64,000 bases of DNA, taken from NCBI GenBank assembly GCA_036571765.1, contig BROE01000001.1:9695518-9759517 (forward strand), read 5' to 3'. Shown here in pieces: positions 60,921-64,000 of the stretch. Position numbers and translations under genes: made by a program. Source of the DNA: Plecoglossus altivelis. Lineage: Eukaryota; Chordata; Actinopteri; Osmeriformes; Plecoglossidae. Under the pieces are notes generated by a model. That model searched no databases. It was not told the origin of the DNA and was given only the letters and a program-made list of their open reading frames with translations. How positions within the stretch are numbered: the stretch's first letter is position 1; the number at the start of each line of letters is the position of its first letter.

Positions 60921-62758
60921 GTCAGACATGGACACACTATATATATACATATATGTATATATATGTATATATATACATATATATATATGTCTCTCTCTCA
61001 TACTCTCTCGTACTCGCGCTTTCTCTCTCTCTCGTACTCGCTCTTTCTCGTACTCTCTCTCGTGCTCACTCTCTCTCTCTCTCTTTCTCTCTCACTTTCT
61101 CTCTACCTGTCTTACTTTGCCTCTCTCTCTCTCACTCACGCAAACAGACTCCCACACATACTCCTTCACCCCTTTGTGTGTCTGACACCATCAGGAAAGG
61201 ATTTATCTGCCGAGCTGCAGACTTTGCAGCCTCTTGAACCCATAAATTATTCAGCCTGCACGCGTGTCTTCACCAGCAGATAGCAGCTGCATTAAACCCA
61301 ACACAGCTCCTCTTTCGTACAAAATGTTTATCATCTCTCATTCAGATTTGGCCCGCGCGCAGCAAACCACGACTGCTGTGATTCACATCGCTATGCTGTT
61401 CTTCCTCTCGCTTGGTATTTTTCTCCTCAAATGGAGATTACTAAGCAGACTGCAGCCAGTGTATAATCAGTTAGCTTGGCTGGGGGCATCAGTAGACGCA
61501 TGCTAAGACCCACTGAACGTGCGGAGGATTTTTTACCCTCACCGGAACACATTAATTCCTGGAAACTTTGTGGGTCATGTTTGGAAGAATGTATTTTGCA
61601 GAGATTATCCTGCTCTGTTCAATGAAAAAAGGAGAATGAAATGGAGGAGTAAGGGATCGTTTCATGTTACTATTGCGGCATACTTTCAGATTTGGAATCG
61701 CCACATCTTTTGGACAATGACTATGGAAGAGACTAGGTTTGCAGATTTAGGAAGGGGGATGCAGTAAATGAAACATGAGGCTAGGCTCACAGTCTGTTGG
61801 TCTAATGTATTGTATCATCACACCGACTTTCGTCAATATCACATAGCCTGCAGCCTCTGTTTGCTTCTGCATAGTCTTCTCCAGTCCCTCCAGTCCATAG
61901 ATAAGTCAAAGTCTTATGATCTGGCCATGTTAGTTGACTGCACAGTATAAGGATCCATCCAGGACTACAGTAAAGACGTCATTCATCCATGCATATTCTG
62001 CATCCCATGCAAACTGAGGTGAACCATCTCTCACGTTCCCATGAATTGCTTCTGTGCGGCAAACTGTTGCACGAACAAATGTCCTAGCCTTGGATAACAA
62101 GATGAATGTGTAGCTCCACAGCAAGTGTGCTAGCCAGGTCAGGCGCTTCTCTAATTGGTCTTCTGCCTGCTGGAGACCTGCCTGCTGTCCTGCATGGAAC
62201 AACCATGGCAGCCTGACTCACTCACCGTCTGACAGTATTTCAGGACTGGTTTCTGGAAATAGGTCGCATGTGTCAAGCACACATGATGGACTTTGCGTAA
62301 AGCAGACGCAAACTCTCACACACGCTCGCTCGCTCACTCACACACACACACGCACACTCACACATGCACACATACAGGCTCGCTCACTCACACACACACA
62401 CACACTCACATATACACACACACACGCTCGCTCACTCACTCACACACACACACACATCTCTCACCTCTGTTCTGGATTTCAACCATGTGTCCCTTGGAGC
62501 TCCAGTCCAACTTTCAAGCTGACACGCTTGCTTGTTATTCTGTGGCCCACAGCCATCTTAAAATGCTTCCAGTGGCCCAGCTTGGCTCAGGTATTACCCA
62601 GCTACACAATCATAGAGGGACCAGGCTCTGTATTCTTCAACAAACACTGAATAAACATATTTTCTTGGCCTCGGTGCATCCTTGCTTTGTTTATTACGCT
62701 GCAGGCTGTGTGACTCCTTGCTAATGATCACATCACGCAATCTACTGTTCTTCTCCAG
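60921..62758 (+). other. Gene B intron before EC5 exon
   Basis: An alternating AT array of TATATATACATATATGTATA form lies at about 60939-60988, directly followed by a CT-rich tract to about 61135. A CA-rich array with CGCTCGCTCACTCACACACA units lies at about 62313-62460. Confidence 0.8.
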
Positions 62759-62873
62759 GTAATCCAGACCATAAGACCTGCTGACATGGACAACTTTGCC
62801 AACGGTCATTTCTCCTTCGCCTTGCCCAGAGAGCTCCCAGACAACCCCAACTTCACCTTGAAAGATAACGAAG
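62759..62873 (+). CDS. Gene B coding exon 9: EC5, first part (115 nt)
   Basis: Acceptor TTCTTCTCCAG. The peptide is VIQTIRPADMDNFANGHFSF, then ALPRELPDNPNFTLKDNEG. The donor is GAAG/GTGAGG, phase 1. It is the last gene B exon in the window and has the same 115-nt length as in gene A. Confidence 0.92.
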
Positions 62874-64000
62874 GTGAGGACAGATGCTGCCTGAATGGAA
62901 GGATACGAAGGATTTCCATCCAAGTAGCTACTGCAGAACAATGTTAGAAATGAGCACTGAAACAGGCCAAGACAGAAGGATACAACGTCTCAGTTTTCAA
63001 GTTGTTTCCAATAGTGGTGGTTCAGTCCAATGCAAGATGTGCCTTCGGGTATTATCAGTGCAGTATTTCTGTGGTGTCCCTGTGTAATTCGAGTGCATTT
63101 CAGAAATACATCTAAGTATTAGTGAGAAGCTCCAGCGTATTGGGCCCAGCGGTGTCCTGCCTCTGCCCATCTTCGGGGTGTTTGTGGATGAAGCCTAACT
63201 GTTAAAGAGGCGGTGGTGGTGGTGGTGAGGACTGAGAGAAACCAGAGGCCAGCCCTGGTCGCTGTGTTAGTTTACCAGAATAATCCGCTGAGATAAGCGG
63301 CGTCTGGAGAGAGATTACCCAGGCAGATTGAGTATCATTACCAACACAAACATATCTGGTGCTGTTTGTAGTGGAGCAGTTTGCCCTGTTTACACTCCCC
63401 CAGTCCTCTGAGAATCCTTCAATATCAGGAGGAACCTGCTGTGGTGTTTCCTTGGTAACCTATGTTGTTTCTTTCTTCTCCTTCCCTTTCTATTCTTCGA
63501 AATGTAATGTTCCCAGCCTTCTGCTCTTTTCTGGCTGTTGCCTGAGAGCTTCTCGCTATCATGACAATTGACTCTGGAGTGTAAGGCTGAAAGAATGGAT
63601 GACAGCAATCAATAGCATGGATGAGAGAAGCAGAGTGTTGGTCTGAATTTGGTAGCACACGTCTGTGTCCTGTGTCACTTGCACAATCACACTTGTGTCT
63701 AGCTTTGACTAGTCCCAATGTTCCTTCCTCTTTATCCTCCTCGGCCGTTCGTTCGCACCTTTGTCCCTTCTGTTCTTTCTCCAGTCCATCCATTTTAATA
63801 TTAGCCCATCCTCTCTTTCGCTTCATTGCCTTTGGTGTACAGTAGCTGTCTGCGGTGACTAACAGACAGAGAGACGGAGAAGAGAAAGAGACTTAGCCCT
63901 ACACTGAGATAGAAAATAGAGAGAGAGATGTTTACAAATGGAAGTTCTGGATGGGTTTTTTTTTTGTGTGGGATTCCTGGTGTCCCAATGGGTTTTAGGT
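62874..64000 (+). other. Gene B intron, continues past the right edge
   Basis: No DNTAG-type exon with the EC5 end and membrane helix is found. A (GGT)n patch lies at about 63208-63227 and a run of T at about 63957-63966. Confidence 0.75.

Larger units (their letters stand above)
47216..62873 (+). other. Gene B: type II classical cadherin, 5' part (runs off the right edge)
   Basis: Nine coding exons (1702 nt, about 567 residues) join in phase from signal peptide to mid EC5. A Pro/Gln-rich propeptide ends RPKR (74-77) and the mature chain starts GWIWNQFFVLEEH, keeping Trp2 and Trp4. Canonical calcium motifs are present: LDRE, DVNDNAP, DADDPTYG, MDRE, DVNDNPP, DVDEPP, DVNDNAP. The exon carrying the membrane helix and the tail exon are not in the window; none is visible up to 64000. 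Same strand and order as gene A, so a tandem duplicate is the simplest view. Orthologue not assigned. Confidence 0.92.

Overview
The window reads as vertebrate genomic DNA, most likely from a ray-finned fish. Coding sequence is split into short exons with GT-AG introns. Non-coding DNA is rich in CA/GT, GA/CT and tetranucleotide microsatellites and in tandem minisatellites. A decayed tRNA-derived SINE with a fish-type tail lies near 44.3 kb. No bacterial, phage or CRISPR features are present. The fish assignment is an inference from repeat style and gene content.

All protein-coding content that I can support belongs to two head-to-tail type II classical cadherin genes on the + strand. Gene A (coding 17965-34360) is complete: 12 coding exons give about 821 residues with signal peptide, propeptide, RVKR furin-type site, five cadherin (EC) domains, one membrane segment and a cytoplasmic tail. 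Gene B (47216 to beyond 62873) has nine coding exons in the window, from the signal peptide into EC5. Its transmembrane and cytoplasmic exons lie past the right edge. Exon lengths of 295, 120, 168, 188, 254 and 137 nt match those I recall for type II cadherins. The gene A tail resembles the CDH6/7/9/10/19/20 group. I cannot name the orthologues, so symbols are left empty.

Layout: 1-14 kb is non-coding upstream DNA with an old triplicated repeat (3.6-4.1 kb) and a 122-bp tandem duplication (9 kb). At 14.0-14.46 kb a purine-rich block ends in a splice donor and may be a gene A leader exon. Gene A fills 17.5-34.5 kb, with a polyA signal near 34525. The intergenic stretch 34.5-46.9 kb holds two possible gene B leader exons (ending 36951 and 43402), a tandem duplication of about 380 bp, and the SINE. 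Gene B fills the rest.

The most notable observations are these. (1) A block of 110 bp in the EC2 exons of the two genes is identical except for one base, while neighbouring sequence is diverged, which suggests recent gene conversion. (2) Gene A has a 171-bp intron inside the EC1 exon that gene B has as one uninterrupted 295-nt exon. (3) The gene A C-terminus departs from the usual catenin-binding sequence. (4) Gene A has a GC-AG intron. (5) A gene A intron carries a 39-bp minisatellite whose second half looks eroded or mis-sequenced.
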